A stretch of DNA of 64,000 nucleotides from Okeania sp034190295 (GTDB taxonomy: Bacteria; Cyanobacteriota; Cyanobacteriia; Cyanobacteriales; Microcoleaceae), in contig JAXHSW010000013.1 of NCBI GenBank assembly GCA_034190295.1, positions 20,546 through 84,545 of the forward strand, in the 5' to 3' direction. Below are positions 17,206 to 27,136 of this stretch, piece after piece. The notes below the pieces were generated by a model. It saw only the letters and a program-made list of their open reading frames with translations. It was not told the origin of the DNA and made no database searches. The first letter of the stretch is position 1, and every line of letters begins with the position of its first letter. The position numbers and the translations under genes were made by a program.

Positions 17206-18732
17206 ATGCTCAACGGTCTGCTCTTAGTGCCATTAATAGGTGCCGCTATCATTAGTTTTTGGCCAAGTACTCTCTCGCCAAAATTAGCCAGGCAAATCGC
17301 TCTGGTTGTGGCCATAATTAGTTTCCTATGGTCTTTAGTGTTACTGACTGAATTTAACCCACAAGATCCAAATCTACAATTTGTCGTCTTATTTCCCTGG
17401 ATAGACTCCCTGGGTTTAAGCTACTCTCTGGGTATGGACGGTTTATCTCTGCCATTAGTAGTATTAAATGGCCTGTTAACTGCTATTGCTATTTACGCCA
17501 CAGACAAATCAATCAAAAGACCCCGTTTTTATTACTCTCTAATATTGTTACTAGCAGTTAGCGTATTTGGAGCTTTTCTAGCTCAAAACTTACTACTATT
17601 TTTTATCTTCTATGAACTAGAGCTAATTCCTTTATACCTATTAATAGCAATTTGGGGTGGGCCAAGACGGGGTTACGCATCCACAAAATTTCTGATTTAC
17701 ACAGCAATTTCAGGAATTTTAATCCTAGCTGGATTCTTAGGAGTAGTGTGGTTCAGTGGCTCATCTAATTTTGCTTACGACCAAGCAATGGCCCAGGCCC
17801 TACCTTTAGGAACTCAACTATTATTATTAGGAGCAATAGTCATCGGGTTTGGCATAAAAATTCCTCTAGTTCCCTTCCATACATGGCTACCCGATGCTCA
17901 CGTTGAAGCTTCTACACCGATATCTGTACTTTTAGCAGGAGTGCTGTTGAAATTAGGGACTTATGGTTTACTGAGATTTGGATTAAATATGTTCTCAGAA
18001 GCTTGGGTATATATTTCTCCATGGTTAGCAATATGGGCAGTAGTTAGTGTACTTTATGGTTCATTTAATGCGATCGTCCAAAGAGACATGAAAAAAATGG
18101 TAGCTTATAGTTCCGTTGGTCACATGGGATATATTTTGTTAGCAAGTGCAGCAGCAACTCCTCTCAGTATTTTGGGAACAGTGTTTCAAATGATTAGCCA
18201 CGGTTTAATTTCTGCTCTACTATTTTTATTAGTGGGAATAGTTTACAAAAAAGCTGGCACTCGCGATATAGATATATTGCGTGGTTTGTTAAACCCAGAA
18301 CAAGGTTTACCATTGATGGGTAGTTTGATGATTTTAGGAGTAATGGCAAGTGCTGGTATTCCAGGAATGGTTGGGTTTATTTCCGAATTTTTAGTGTTTA
18401 GAGGCAGTTTCAGCGTGTTTACAGTTCCCACTCTTCTGTGTATGATCGGAACGGGGTTAACATCAGCGTATTTTTTGCTGTTAGCGAACCGAGTATTTTT
18501 TGGTAGGTTATCTGAAACGGTTGTGAATTTACCTCCCTTACAGTGGTCGGATAGAATACCATCAATTATTTTAGCACTTCTCATCGTCATTTTAGGAATA
18601 CAACCAAACTGGATGTTGCGTTGGACTGAAACTGAAGCAAATACAATGAGCGCAAGTCAACATAAGTTGTCACAGGTAGTTAAAAAGTCAGCGATCGCTC
18701 CTCAACCTTTGCTCATTAACTATTCTAAATAA
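17206..18732 (+). CDS. ndhD: NAD(P)H-quinone oxidoreductase subunit D (chain 4), probably NdhD4
   Basis: A large proton-pumping membrane subunit of NDH-1, homologous to NuoM, with about 14 membrane segments over 508 residues. Hallmarks are the HTWLPDAHVEAS motif at 225-236, the LLAGVLLKLGTYGLLRF segment, and MKKMVAYSSVGHMG further on. Cyanobacteria have several NdhD paralogues. NdhD3 and NdhD4 belong to CO2-uptake complexes and pair with ChpY or ChpX. The next gene on the strand is chpX (1.27 kb away), so I favour NdhD4. No ndhF is adjacent in this window. The start ATG 17206 has AGGA 13 bases upstream. The C-terminal tail, after residue about 475, contains a HIP1 site. Confidence 0.93.
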   Translation: MLNGLLLVPLIGAAIISFWPSTLSPKLARQIALVVAIISFLWSLVLLTEFNPQDPNLQFVVLFPWIDSLGLSYSLGMDGLSLPLVVLNGLLTAIAIYATDKSIKRPRFYYSLILLLAVSVFGAFLAQNLLLFFIFYELELIPLYLLIAIWGGPRRGYASTKFLIYTAISGILILAGFLGVVWFSGSSNFAYDQAMAQALPLGTQLLLLGAIVIGFGIKIPLVPFHTWLPDAHVEASTPISVLLAGVLLKLGTYGLLRFGLNMFSEAWVYISPWLAIWAVVSVLYGSFNAIVQRDMKKMVAYSSVGHMGYILLASAAATPLSILGTVFQMISHGLISALLFLLVGIVYKKAGTRDIDILRGLLNPEQGLPLMGSLMILGVMASAGIPGMVGFISEFLVFRGSFSVFTVPTLLCMIGTGLTSAYFLLLANRVFFGRLSETVVNLPPLQWSDRIPSIILALLIVILGIQPNWMLRWTETEANTMSASQHKLSQVVKKSAIAPQPLLINYSK

Positions 18733-20002
18733 GAATAATTTGGAGAAGAATATTATACTCAGAATTATTTGTTTTTTGCAGTTATATCAAGTCCTGATAA
18801 TAGCACGATAAAAAACTTTTCCTGACTCTTTTCTCCTGATTATTATCTCATTTTTTATAACTATTTAACTGGAGATAATATTATTAGATTGTTAATAATT
18901 CCAAACACATCTCCTTCAATAATGCGCGAATGCGCGAATTACTTCTCCTTGAAAATAAGAGGATTGACTCAAAGGTTTTTTTTCTTGTTTCTCCACGGCG
19001 AGTGAGAGGCTTTAAACCTTAATTGTTCGCTAAAAGAGAGAACAGGGAACAGGAAACCAACCCCTAACCCCTCCTGCAAGGGGAATAATTGATAGTTTAT
19101 GGATAATAATTTATTTTAGCTTTGATTTTTACGCCTATGTCTAAAGTAGATAATTCATTTTTTTTCAAATGGGAAAATAATACAAATAGCATTAAATATT
19201 AATATAGCAATTACCATGCTTGTGAGGTAAAAAAAATATTATTATTTTGTGGTTTTAGATAACAGGAAACAGGGCAGACAATTAAAATATAACTATACCT
19301 CAGGAGACTGAGAAACGCTATATTTATTCAGACCAATTCCTAAAAATAATGCTATATTTATTGAAGACTTCAGCTATTAAATAAAAAGTAAAATTCAGCA
19401 ATATTTTTAGTAATTATAGCCATAAAGTAAAGATATCTTAGTTTATCGAAATAATATGGGTCTAAAACCCCGCCTTTTAAGGCGATCGGGTTTTTGGAGC
19501 GGGGCTTAAATCCCCTACTTCCCCTCCTGGGAGGGGTTAGGGGTGGGTTAACTTCTGACTTGCAGACTTGCTGACTTCTGACTTCGTTAATATTTCCCTG
19601 CTCCCTGCTCCCAAGAATATTTAGCAAAAATACGCGAGATTTGGTATTAACCGATCTAGTGCAGGATGGCAGAAATAACTGGTTACAAAATCCTAAAACA
19701 ATTGCAAATCAAAAATGATTGACTTTCAAGAATGCGCGAATGCGCGAATGCGCGAATTACCTCTCCTTTAAAGGAGAAACAAGAAAAAATTTTCATAATT
19801 AGTCAATCCTATCCGTTTTAGGGAGAGGTAATTATCAATTATCAATTATCAATTATTGAACTGTTGCCTTTCGGAGCAGATGAGCTGTTACCTACTCCTG
19901 CAAAAATCTATATCTTTTTCACACCTAGGTCTAATGCATGACTTTTAACTTCCGCGTAGCGGCACTAGCAAGTAAAAAACTTCAAATTTAGGAAAAAAAA
20001 TT
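18733..20002. repeat. Repeat-rich ndhD-chpX spacer
   Basis: Family A (18915-19036, reverse) with CGCGAATG octamers, a family C-like fragment (about 19085-19130), a family G fragment (19289-19325), a family J left half (19330-19385), family B (19447-19590) and family A (19729-19863). The last 80 bases before chpX show no clear promoter. Confidence 0.6.
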
Positions 20003-21133
20003 ATGGCAAACACCATTTTAAGATGTAAAACTCATCCACTTTCAGCCTATATTAATCGTTTAAAATATGGTCAAACTCTACTAAAAGATACACCAGAAAA
20101 TGTCTTAGAAGTTGTCGGAATTTTGAAAAGTTATGGCATTGTATTAGATGCTTATTCTAAGAATCTAATTTATATTGCCGAACATCAATTTTTAGAATTG
20201 TTTCCCTTTTTTAAATACTTCAACGGCAAAATTTCATTAGGTAAATTGCTCAAATTTTGGTGGCATGACCGGATTAATTATGAGTATGCAGAATATTGTA
20301 TGAGGGGAATGTTATGGCATGGAGGTGGAGGTCTTGATAAATATTTAGATTCACCAGAATTTAAACAACTAGCAAAAGCAGTAATAGATGCCAAAATTAC
20401 AGGAAACTTGATGTTAATGCCACTCAATCAATTATTTCCAGAATTTTTACCAGATATGGTACGTCAACAAGCTTATTACAGTGCTTTAGGTCAATTTTGG
20501 CGGGTAATGAGCGATATGTTTATGACCTTATCTGATAAGTATGACCAGGAGAAAATGACATCTATTCCTCAAGTAGTAGAGCATATTTTATCAGGGTTAG
20601 TAGCAGCAGCAAATTTACCAATTACATACACTGTAAATGTAAAAGGTAAGGGTTATGAAATAATTCCTGAATCAGTAGGTTTAACCTTTTTAACCGATAC
20701 AGCAGTTCCCTATGTAGAAGCAATTTTCTTCCGAGGTATGCCATTTTTAGGAACAGTTTCATACAATGCTCAAGCTCAACAAATAGACCACGAACAAAGT
20801 CGATTTACTTATGGTGCTTTATATGCCGATCCATTACCTATTGGAGGAGCAGGAATTCCACCCACATTACTAATGCAAGATATGCGACATTTTTTACCAG
20901 ATTATCTTCTAGAAGTTTATCAAAAAACTAACCGAGGTACAGATAATTTACGAGTCAAAATTTGTCAGACTTTTCAAAAGTCAATGTTTTGTGTAACAAC
21001 GGCGGCAATTTTAGGATTAGCACCTTATCCTTTAGATACAGAAAATCTAGAAGAACAAGCAGTAAATCAAGCCTATTTAGAAACTTGGATGGATCGATTT
21101 TTAACATCACAATTACAAGAAGTTAATAGTTAG
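20003..21133 (+). CDS. chpX: CO2 hydration protein ChpX (CupB)
   Basis: Subunit of the specialised NDH-1 complexes that convert CO2 to bicarbonate on the cytoplasmic face of the thylakoid and trap inorganic carbon. At 376 residues it fits ChpX/CupB (about 380) better than the longer ChpY/CupA (about 440). Recognisable family blocks are HPLSAYINRL near the N-terminus, WWHDRINYEYAEYCMRGMLWHGGGG (split: WWHDRIN at 86-92, MLWHGGGG at 103-110), a central YYSALGQFWRVMSDMF, and GALYADPLPIGGAGIPPTLL. His88 and His106 are candidates for the zinc site described in this family. It starts at ATG 20003. It stands alone on the strand, with ndhD as nearest partner. Confidence 0.9.
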   Translation: MANTILRCKTHPLSAYINRLKYGQTLLKDTPENVLEVVGILKSYGIVLDAYSKNLIYIAEHQFLELFPFFKYFNGKISLGKLLKFWWHDRINYEYAEYCMRGMLWHGGGGLDKYLDSPEFKQLAKAVIDAKITGNLMLMPLNQLFPEFLPDMVRQQAYYSALGQFWRVMSDMFMTLSDKYDQEKMTSIPQVVEHILSGLVAAANLPITYTVNVKGKGYEIIPESVGLTFLTDTAVPYVEAIFFRGMPFLGTVSYNAQAQQIDHEQSRFTYGALYADPLPIGGAGIPPTLLMQDMRHFLPDYLLEVYQKTNRGTDNLRVKICQTFQKSMFCVTTAAILGLAPYPLDTENLEEQAVNQAYLETWMDRFLTSQLQEVNS

Positions 21134-21731
21134 CGATCGCCTCTATTTGTAGAACAAAACTCCGTAGGGACATTGCATGCAACATCCCTACTACTCCCTA
21201 AATTTTTTATTGGGGTTATTTAAAGAGACATTGTCAGGACTTACGCAAATCGACTTTTAAACCACCATCTGTAGGGGCGAATGGCATTCGCCCTCCCTAT
21301 ATATAGAGTCTCTGCGTAAGTCCTGATTGTATTAAACAGATGTAAGCAAACAGCCGTCAACTATTAGCTATCAGCTGTTAATTTTAGGGAAGGTCATTTC
21401 AGTTATCAGTTATCAGTTATCAGTTATCAGTACCGACCACTAAAGCATAAGGCTTGAAAATACGCTCATTGAATATTTTTTCATCCCCCTTTTAAGGGGA
21501 GGCTTTAAACCCAATTTTTCGGTAAAAGCAACCTTTGAAATTGAAAAATAATAAAAAGTTACTGCCAAAGTCTCAGGACCAAACCTGAGAAGTAATTATT
21601 CATTACTTACTAATTGCTGAATGCGATCGCATGACAAACGGAATAGCTGACTGCTGATAGCTGAATGCTTACAGACAGATTTTTTGTTAAAAGTGCTATA
21701 TTTGGCTTATAATTTTTTATAAAAAATCCTG
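21134..21731. repeat. TCAGGACTTACGCA MITE and nested D/A' elements
   Basis: 21234-21326 is a 93-bp element with perfect 14-bp inverted ends. 21342-21672 is a family D element enclosing a family A' copy (21392-21530). No gene. Confidence 0.6.
21234..21326. mobile_element. 93-bp MITE with TCAGGACTTACGCA ends
   Basis: Left end TCAGGACTTACGCA (21234-21247) and right end TGCGTAAGTCCTGA (21313-21326) are exact reverse complements. The centre holds the hairpin GGGCGAATGGCATTCGCCC that also appears twice inside tamB. Single ends with similar sequence are at 25283 and 53213. Confidence 0.7.
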
Positions 21732-23543
21732 ATGAATAAAAGAATACCTCAATCTATATTATCTAAAATCGGCCGTAAAATTATTAATCAAATATTTAGG
21801 TTATTGAAATTACCTACTATTGATAATTTAGAGACTCAACTACAGGAAAAAAATGAGCAACTAGAACAAATATATGCACAACAGAAAGCAATATACCGAG
21901 CGATCGGCAAGGTTAGAGCATCTCTCGACCTAGAAACAATCTTTCAGACAACCACAAAAGAAACTTGTAGACTTTTAGGTGTCGAACGAGTCTCAGTATA
22001 TCGTTTTAATGAAGACTGGGGAGGTGAATTTGTTGGTGACTTTGAATTTGCTGAAGTTGGTTGGGATGAACTCGAGTTTACATACAAAAACACCGTTTGG
22101 AATGATTGTTATCTTCAGAACCATCAAGGTGGTCGGTATCGCAATAATGAAACACTCATAGTAAAAGACATTTATAAAGCAGAGTTGTCGCAATGTCATA
22201 TTGAAATATTAGAACAATTTCACATCCGATCCTATGCCACTGCTCCCATTTTTATCAAACAAAAACTATGGGGTATTCTGGCTGCCTATCAGCATTCTAA
22301 ACCCCATGAATGGGAAACTTCTGCAGTAAATTTTTTGACTCAAATTGCTGCTCAACTAGGCTTTGCAGTGCAGCAAGCAGAACAACTAGCTGAAGTCGAA
22401 CAACAAGCCAAAGATTTACGAGCAGCTAGCCAACAACAAATGATTTTATTCAACTTAATCTCAGAAATTCGTGAATCTCTCGACCTTCATACTTTATTTA
22501 AAACTACTGCCAAAGAAGTCAGAAAAGCTCTAGAGAGCGATCGCGTAGGAATATTTCGCTTCGACCCAGAGAGTAACTACTGCTATGGAGAGTTTGTTTC
22601 TGAAAGCGTTTTACCAGTGTTTGATTCTGCCCTTTCGATCAAAGTCAACGATTATTGTTTTGGCGAACAGCACGCTATCCATTATCAACAGGGACGCATG
22701 CAAGTGCTGACCGATATTTACAATGCTGGTTTAAAAGACTGTCATATTGAAGTATTAGAGAAATTTCAGATTAAAGCACAAATTATTATGCCTTTAATGA
22801 TGGGTGCAAAACTTTGGGGACTGCTTTGTATTCATCAGTGTGAAAACACCCGTGAATGGACTGCCACTGAAATTAGATTTGTCAAACAATTAGCAGCTCA
22901 GTTTAGCGTCGCTTTAGAACATTCCCATCTACTCGCTCAAACTCGCTCACAAACAGATGAGTTAGGCAAAACCCTAGATGCACTTCAAGAAGCAAATCTC
23001 AAGTTAGAACGTCTGGCTCGAATTGATGGTTTAACTCAAATTCCTAACCGCCGCTACTTCGATGAATTTTTAGACCAAGAATGGCGACGAATGGCAAGAC
23101 AAAAGCAATTTTTATCTCTAATTATGCTTGATGTGGATTATTTCAAATTATACAATGATGTTTACGGTCATCAAGAAGGAGACAAATGCTTGATTAAAAT
23201 AGCTTATACAGCTCAAGAGGTTTTGAAGTCTCCGGCATACTTGCTAGCTCGTTATGGGGGCGAAGAGTTTGCTGTAATTTTATCAAATACTGACCAAAGT
23301 AGGGCTTGTGAAGTAGCAGCACAGATTCAATCAGCCATTAAGGCTTTAGGTATTCCTCATCCTAGTGGGAAAGGGCAAATAGTTACCATCAGTCTTGGTA
23401 TTGCGACTGAAGTTCCTTCATTCGATCGAACGCTCCATGCATTTATAAACCAAGCTGATAAAGCTTTATATGAAGCTAAACAGCAGGGTAGAGATTGCTG
23501 GGTACACTTTAGTATGATTTCTCAAGATGCAAAGAGCTTTTAA
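21732..23543 (+). CDS. Tandem cyanobacteriochrome-like GAF-GAF-GGDEF diguanylate cyclase
   Basis: A 603-residue soluble signalling protein. Residues 30-60 form a coiled coil. GAF1 (about 62-215) and GAF2 (about 244-400) each contain the Cys-His pair used by phytochromes and cyanobacteriochromes to bind a bilin: Cys155-His156 and Cys337-His338, both in CHIE(I/V)LE(Q/K)F. GAF2 also has a DXCF motif (Asp307-Tyr-Cys309-Phe310), the second cysteine of blue/green-type cyanobacteriochromes. GAF1 has Cys126 in NDCY at nearly the same spot. The C-terminal domain (about 425-595) has LDVDYFK metal ligands and an active-site GGEEF (509-513), so it should make cyclic di-GMP. The inhibitory RxxD site is degenerate (SxxY), suggesting no product inhibition. 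I infer light control of cyclic di-GMP. Confidence 0.88.
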   Translation: MNKRIPQSILSKIGRKIINQIFRLLKLPTIDNLETQLQEKNEQLEQIYAQQKAIYRAIGKVRASLDLETIFQTTTKETCRLLGVERVSVYRFNEDWGGEFVGDFEFAEVGWDELEFTYKNTVWNDCYLQNHQGGRYRNNETLIVKDIYKAELSQCHIEILEQFHIRSYATAPIFIKQKLWGILAAYQHSKPHEWETSAVNFLTQIAAQLGFAVQQAEQLAEVEQQAKDLRAASQQQMILFNLISEIRESLDLHTLFKTTAKEVRKALESDRVGIFRFDPESNYCYGEFVSESVLPVFDSALSIKVNDYCFGEQHAIHYQQGRMQVLTDIYNAGLKDCHIEVLEKFQIKAQIIMPLMMGAKLWGLLCIHQCENTREWTATEIRFVKQLAAQFSVALEHSHLLAQTRSQTDELGKTLDALQEANLKLERLARIDGLTQIPNRRYFDEFLDQEWRRMARQKQFLSLIMLDVDYFKLYNDVYGHQEGDKCLIKIAYTAQEVLKSPAYLLARYGGEEFAVILSNTDQSRACEVAAQIQSAIKALGIPHPSGKGQIVTISLGIATEVPSFDRTLHAFINQADKALYEAKQQGRDCWVHFSMISQDAKSF

Positions 23544-23875
23544 AGTTAATGCAAATTCTCAAACTATAATGCGATCGCAGAAATACCTAAAAGTTTATAA
23601 AGTTGTTTCCCATTTTTATGGTCTAAAATTAACCATGCAGCTTTCAAATTAGCATCCTCACCTTATTTATTTTTGATAGCTTCGAGCTAAAAAATTAGCT
23701 ATAGCAACAAATAATTTGCTTAGGACATAGACTGATGATGAACATCAAACAGGGAAATGTTTTTCCTCCTGCTCCCCAGAGCTAATTCTTTGTCGTAGCG
23801 AGAATATTTACAACCCTATATTTTTTTTAGATCCTGTGCTTCCCACACTCCCTTTTCCCTGCTATACGTTGTCCA
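23544..23875. other. Spacer without recognisable feature
   Basis: AT-rich, with one HIP1 site near 23572. No repeat family member and no ORF stands out. It separates the convergent diguanylate cyclase and phosphoglycerate mutase genes. Confidence 0.4.
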
Positions 23876-25090
23876 TCATGCACCATATTTTTGTAATCTG
23901 CCAGCATGAGCAAGAGCTAATCCGATTAAATGTACTCCTGGGCGGATACCCAAAGTACCACGAGTGCAAGCATATTCATCAAAAGTATCTATATCATCAA
24001 TGCGGGCAGATTTTGCTTGCATCATTATCGGCACTGGATGCCAACTATGCCCCCCTAAAATTGCTGGAGTAGAATGATCGGCGGTAACAACCAACACATC
24101 TGGATTAAGTTTAGTCACCTTTGGCATTAAGAGATCGACTTCTTCAAGAACTTTTACCTTACCATCAAAGTCTTCTTCTTCCCCGCTACTATCAGAATGC
24201 TTAACGTGCAGAAAATAAAAGTCGTAGTCATCACCATAGCAAGACTCAAGCGCTTCAAACCGCTCCTTCATCCCCCCTGGATGGGGTACTACATCCATAC
24301 CTATTAAACGACTAACGCCACGATACATTGGATAGTCAGCAATACAGACACTTTTTAAACCGAAGCGATCGCCAAGACTTGGTAGAGGTTCGTAGCGCTG
24401 AAAACCTCTCATTAAAATCGTATTAGCAGGATGTTCGTCTGCCAGCACCTGGTTGACTTGCTCAATAAACGAGCGCACAAGTTCAGCAGTTTTTTGCGAG
24501 TCTTCCGAGCTAGGGTTAGGATCGTTAGCAGGAACACCTGTCGTCTGGGGGTCTGTATCTGGCAACTCACCACCTAATCCCTTACCACGCAGAACAAATA
24601 CTGCCCGATGTTCGCTAACTGTTTCAAAAAAGAATTCTCCATCAAAATTTAGAGATACTTTTTCATTAATTTTTTGGCATAAACGGCGGTTAAGGTCAGT
24701 TTCTATTCTACCTGCTCTTCTATCCGTCAGATTGTTGTTATCATCAATAGTCGCAAAATTTACCCTAGCAGCAACATCATCTTGTTTGAGGTCAAAATCA
24801 ATTCCTAAAGCTGATAATACACCTCTACCAACATTATACTTAAGAGGGTCGTAACCGAAAAGCGCTAAGTGACCTGGGCCACTACCAGGAGTAATGCCAG
24901 GGCCGACTATTTCTAACATACCGCAGCTTGCTTTTTTAGCTACTCGATCCAGGTTAGGAGTATTGGCTACTTGTAGTTCTGTGCCACCTTTATTTGGGTC
25001 TGAAAGTCCCCCTACTCCATCTAAAATTAAGTATATAATTTTACCACCTTTTTTCCAGGCTAATTTTTCCCAAATAGTACTTATATCCAT
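23876..25090 (-). CDS. apgM: 2,3-bisphosphoglycerate-independent phosphoglycerate mutase, archaeal type
   Basis: Interconverts 3- and 2-phosphoglycerate without a bisphosphoglycerate cofactor, in glycolysis and in carbon flow out of the Calvin cycle. It belongs to the alkaline-phosphatase superfamily (aPGAM). At 404 residues it has the usual length. Visible are the metal-ligand ILDGVGG (Asp24), the nucleophile loop ITPGSGPGHLALFGYDP (Ser70), KHSDSSGEEEDFDGK in the later half, VTADHSTPA and GGHSWHPVP, which together supply the two-metal site. It starts at ATG 25090. It is convergent with the diguanylate cyclase and is the only gene on its strand nearby. Confidence 0.93.
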   Translation of the reverse strand: MDISTIWEKLAWKKGGKIIYLILDGVGGLSDPNKGGTELQVANTPNLDRVAKKASCGMLEIVGPGITPGSGPGHLALFGYDPLKYNVGRGVLSALGIDFDLKQDDVAARVNFATIDDNNNLTDRRAGRIETDLNRRLCQKINEKVSLNFDGEFFFETVSEHRAVFVLRGKGLGGELPDTDPQTTGVPANDPNPSSEDSQKTAELVRSFIEQVNQVLADEHPANTILMRGFQRYEPLPSLGDRFGLKSVCIADYPMYRGVSRLIGMDVVPHPGGMKERFEALESCYGDDYDFYFLHVKHSDSSGEEEDFDGKVKVLEEVDLLMPKVTKLNPDVLVVTADHSTPAILGGHSWHPVPIMMQAKSARIDDIDTFDEYACTRGTLGIRPGVHLIGLALAHAGRLQKYGA

Positions 25091-25696
25091 GGACTGTAAA
25101 TAAATATAATAATTAAGTATTATTTTAAAAGTATATAATATTGATTAACTCTCTCTTTAGATATAGTTTTTTTATCTGATGTAGTACGTCAAGCACGAGT
25201 TGATGAAGAAGGCGATCGCAAATTATAGTAATATCGCTTAAAAATTTCAGATCATTTCTTTCAAAACCTGAATAATATTCTCAGGGCTTACGCAAAATAT
25301 CAAGTTATATTAATTATTAATTTTTGAACATAGCTTCCTATATGTTGCTGGCAGATGGTTTAATTTAAAATTTAGTTGCTTGAAAACCGAATTAATAGCT
25401 GAATATTTGTCAAGAGCTTTTTATTTACAACATTTGTCAGTTGTATTTTCTACAGCCTTAATATATTATATAGTTCAACTGAAACATCATAAAAAGAAGT
25501 TAGTATAGTGGTTTTACCACTATCTAATCGTAAGCATTTCCTGCGGAATGCGGAGCTAACAGCTAATAGCTGAATGCTGAATGCTTACTTCTAATCTACT
25601 TCTAAAGATAGATGTGTTTATGGGTTAAATGATAAAATCATTAATTCAAATAACAAAAAAGTTAAAATTTTAACCAACAACAACAAGGAGAACTTT
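25091..25696. repeat. Spacer with a short family D element
   Basis: Mostly AT-rich. A lone GGGCTTACGCA end lies at about 25287. 25530-25588 is the shortest family D copy (59 bp; GTAAGCATT / AATGCTTAC). The lipoprotein ribosome binding site AAGGAG is at 25684-25692. Confidence 0.5.
25530..25588. mobile_element. Minimal family D MITE, 59 bp
   Basis: GTAAGCATTTCCTGCGGAAT at the left and CTGAATGCTTAC at the right. Only AGCTAATAGCT heptamers lie between, so the long AT-rich core of other copies is missing. Confidence 0.6.
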
Positions 25697-26212
25697 ATGA
25701 ACATCTTCAATCGAATCTTGAATCAAAAAACTACATCTAATAATCATCGCGATCGAGGATTACTATATTACGGAAAATGCAGTATAGCAGCATCAATGAT
25801 TGTAACAGCAGGTTTTTTAGGTGCTTGCGATACAGGAGAAACAGAAACTCAAGCCCCTGTTGAAACAACTACAGACGTAGAAGATGTTGCAGAAAACACC
25901 AATCAACTCATCGGTACTACCGTGACACTAACTGGTGAAGTCGAAGAAATTCTCAGTCCCAACACATTCGTGCTACAAGAAAATGGCGATCTTTTTAATG
26001 ACGATAAAGTGCTAATTATATTAAGTACTATCCCCGAGCAACCCATCGTAGAAGATAAAAATGTTCAAGTAGTGGGAACAGTTCGCCAATTAGTAGTAGC
26101 TGAATTTGAGCGTGATTATGACCTAGGTTGGGATTTAGAAGTTAAGCGTAAGCTAGAGGCAGAATATTCAAGCATACCCGCAGTAGTCGCTGAACTCGCT
26201 AAACCATTATAA
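25697..26212 (+). CDS. Predicted lipoprotein, OB-fold-like
   Basis: A 171-residue protein with a long N-terminal region, a hydrophobic segment at about 29-43 and a lipobox LGAC (Cys44), so a lipid-anchored periplasmic protein is likely. Residues 45-70 are Thr/Glu-rich. The remainder (GTTVTLTGEVEEILSPNTFVLQE, split by short turns, then VQVVGTVRQLV) has the alternating pattern of small OB-fold domains. The function is unknown. The ATG at 25697 has an excellent ribosome binding site (AAGGAG, seven bases away). No partner gene is close. Confidence 0.75.
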   Translation: MNIFNRILNQKTTSNNHRDRGLLYYGKCSIAASMIVTAGFLGACDTGETETQAPVETTTDVEDVAENTNQLIGTTVTLTGEVEEILSPNTFVLQENGDLFNDDKVLIILSTIPEQPIVEDKNVQVVGTVRQLVVAEFERDYDLGWDLEVKRKLEAEYSSIPAVVAELAKPL

Positions 26213-27136
26213 CTAGGGGGAATAAGAGATTATTGGTCAAATGTCTCCTGGTCTAACCTATTAGACATCTCCAGAAAAAAAGGAGTAAGGAGTAGGGAGT
26301 AGGGAACCCACCCGCAGGCCCCGACTGTGGAGGGGAAGAATTGATAATTTCTGTACAATGGTTGATTTTATTTTTTACCGAATAATTAAGGTTTAAAGCC
26401 TCTCCTTTAAAGGAGAAACAAGAAAAAATTTTCATAATTAGTCAATCCTATCCGTTTTCAAGGAGAGGTAATTCGCGCATTCTTGAAGATCGCGCCTATG
26501 TCTATTCCTTAAAGGGTGAAAAACTGTTGATATAGAATCCGGTTATACAGTGTATGTTCATAATTCTATAATTACTTCAATCTCCCAATCTCCCAATCTC
26601 CCAATCTCCCAATCTCCCAATCCCCCCATCTCCCCATCTCCCCATCTCCCAACAACTCTAATAAGTATTCAACCGGATTTGATATGACTGTAATCTAGTA
26701 TAGCAATCCTAAATAGGTAGTGACAAATCAAAAAGTAGATAAAAAAACTGAAACTCCCGACTGTTCCCAGTTAAGTGTTCCCTAAAAGTGGTAAGATTTT
26801 TATACACAAATAAAATAGGATTGCTATATTATCTGTAATAATCACCAATTATCTTTGATATGCTACTGGAATTTAAAACCAAGCTCAAGCCAAATAAACA
26901 GCAAAAAACGTAGAAAAAATGCGTGATATTGGGTATGGCTCCTTAGGCGATCGCAGTCTATTATAGTCCTCTATCGCCCCTAAATACAGATGTAGAATCA
27001 ACCTAAAATTTATATTACTTACGCGTAACTTAAACGAATATTATATTACTAGCTAAATTTATTTAATATCTAATCTAAAAAATCAATAAAAACTTACTTT
27101 AAAAAGTTACTATGTTAGATTGAATCTATTGTTTAT
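26213..27136. repeat. Spacer with families C, A and L
   Basis: 26262-26375 resembles the left part of family C (TAGACATCTCC, then GAGTAGG heptamers). 26378-26480 is family A. 26529-26695 is a family L element with a run of a CTCCCAAT octamer. The rest is AT-rich, with one HIP1 site near 26950. No gene. Confidence 0.55.
26529..26695. mobile_element. Family L MITE, uninterrupted copy
   Basis: Ends ATATAGAATCCGGTT and AACCGGATTTGATAT. The variable slot is filled by seven or more CTCCCAAT/CTCCCCAT octamers. Confidence 0.65.
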
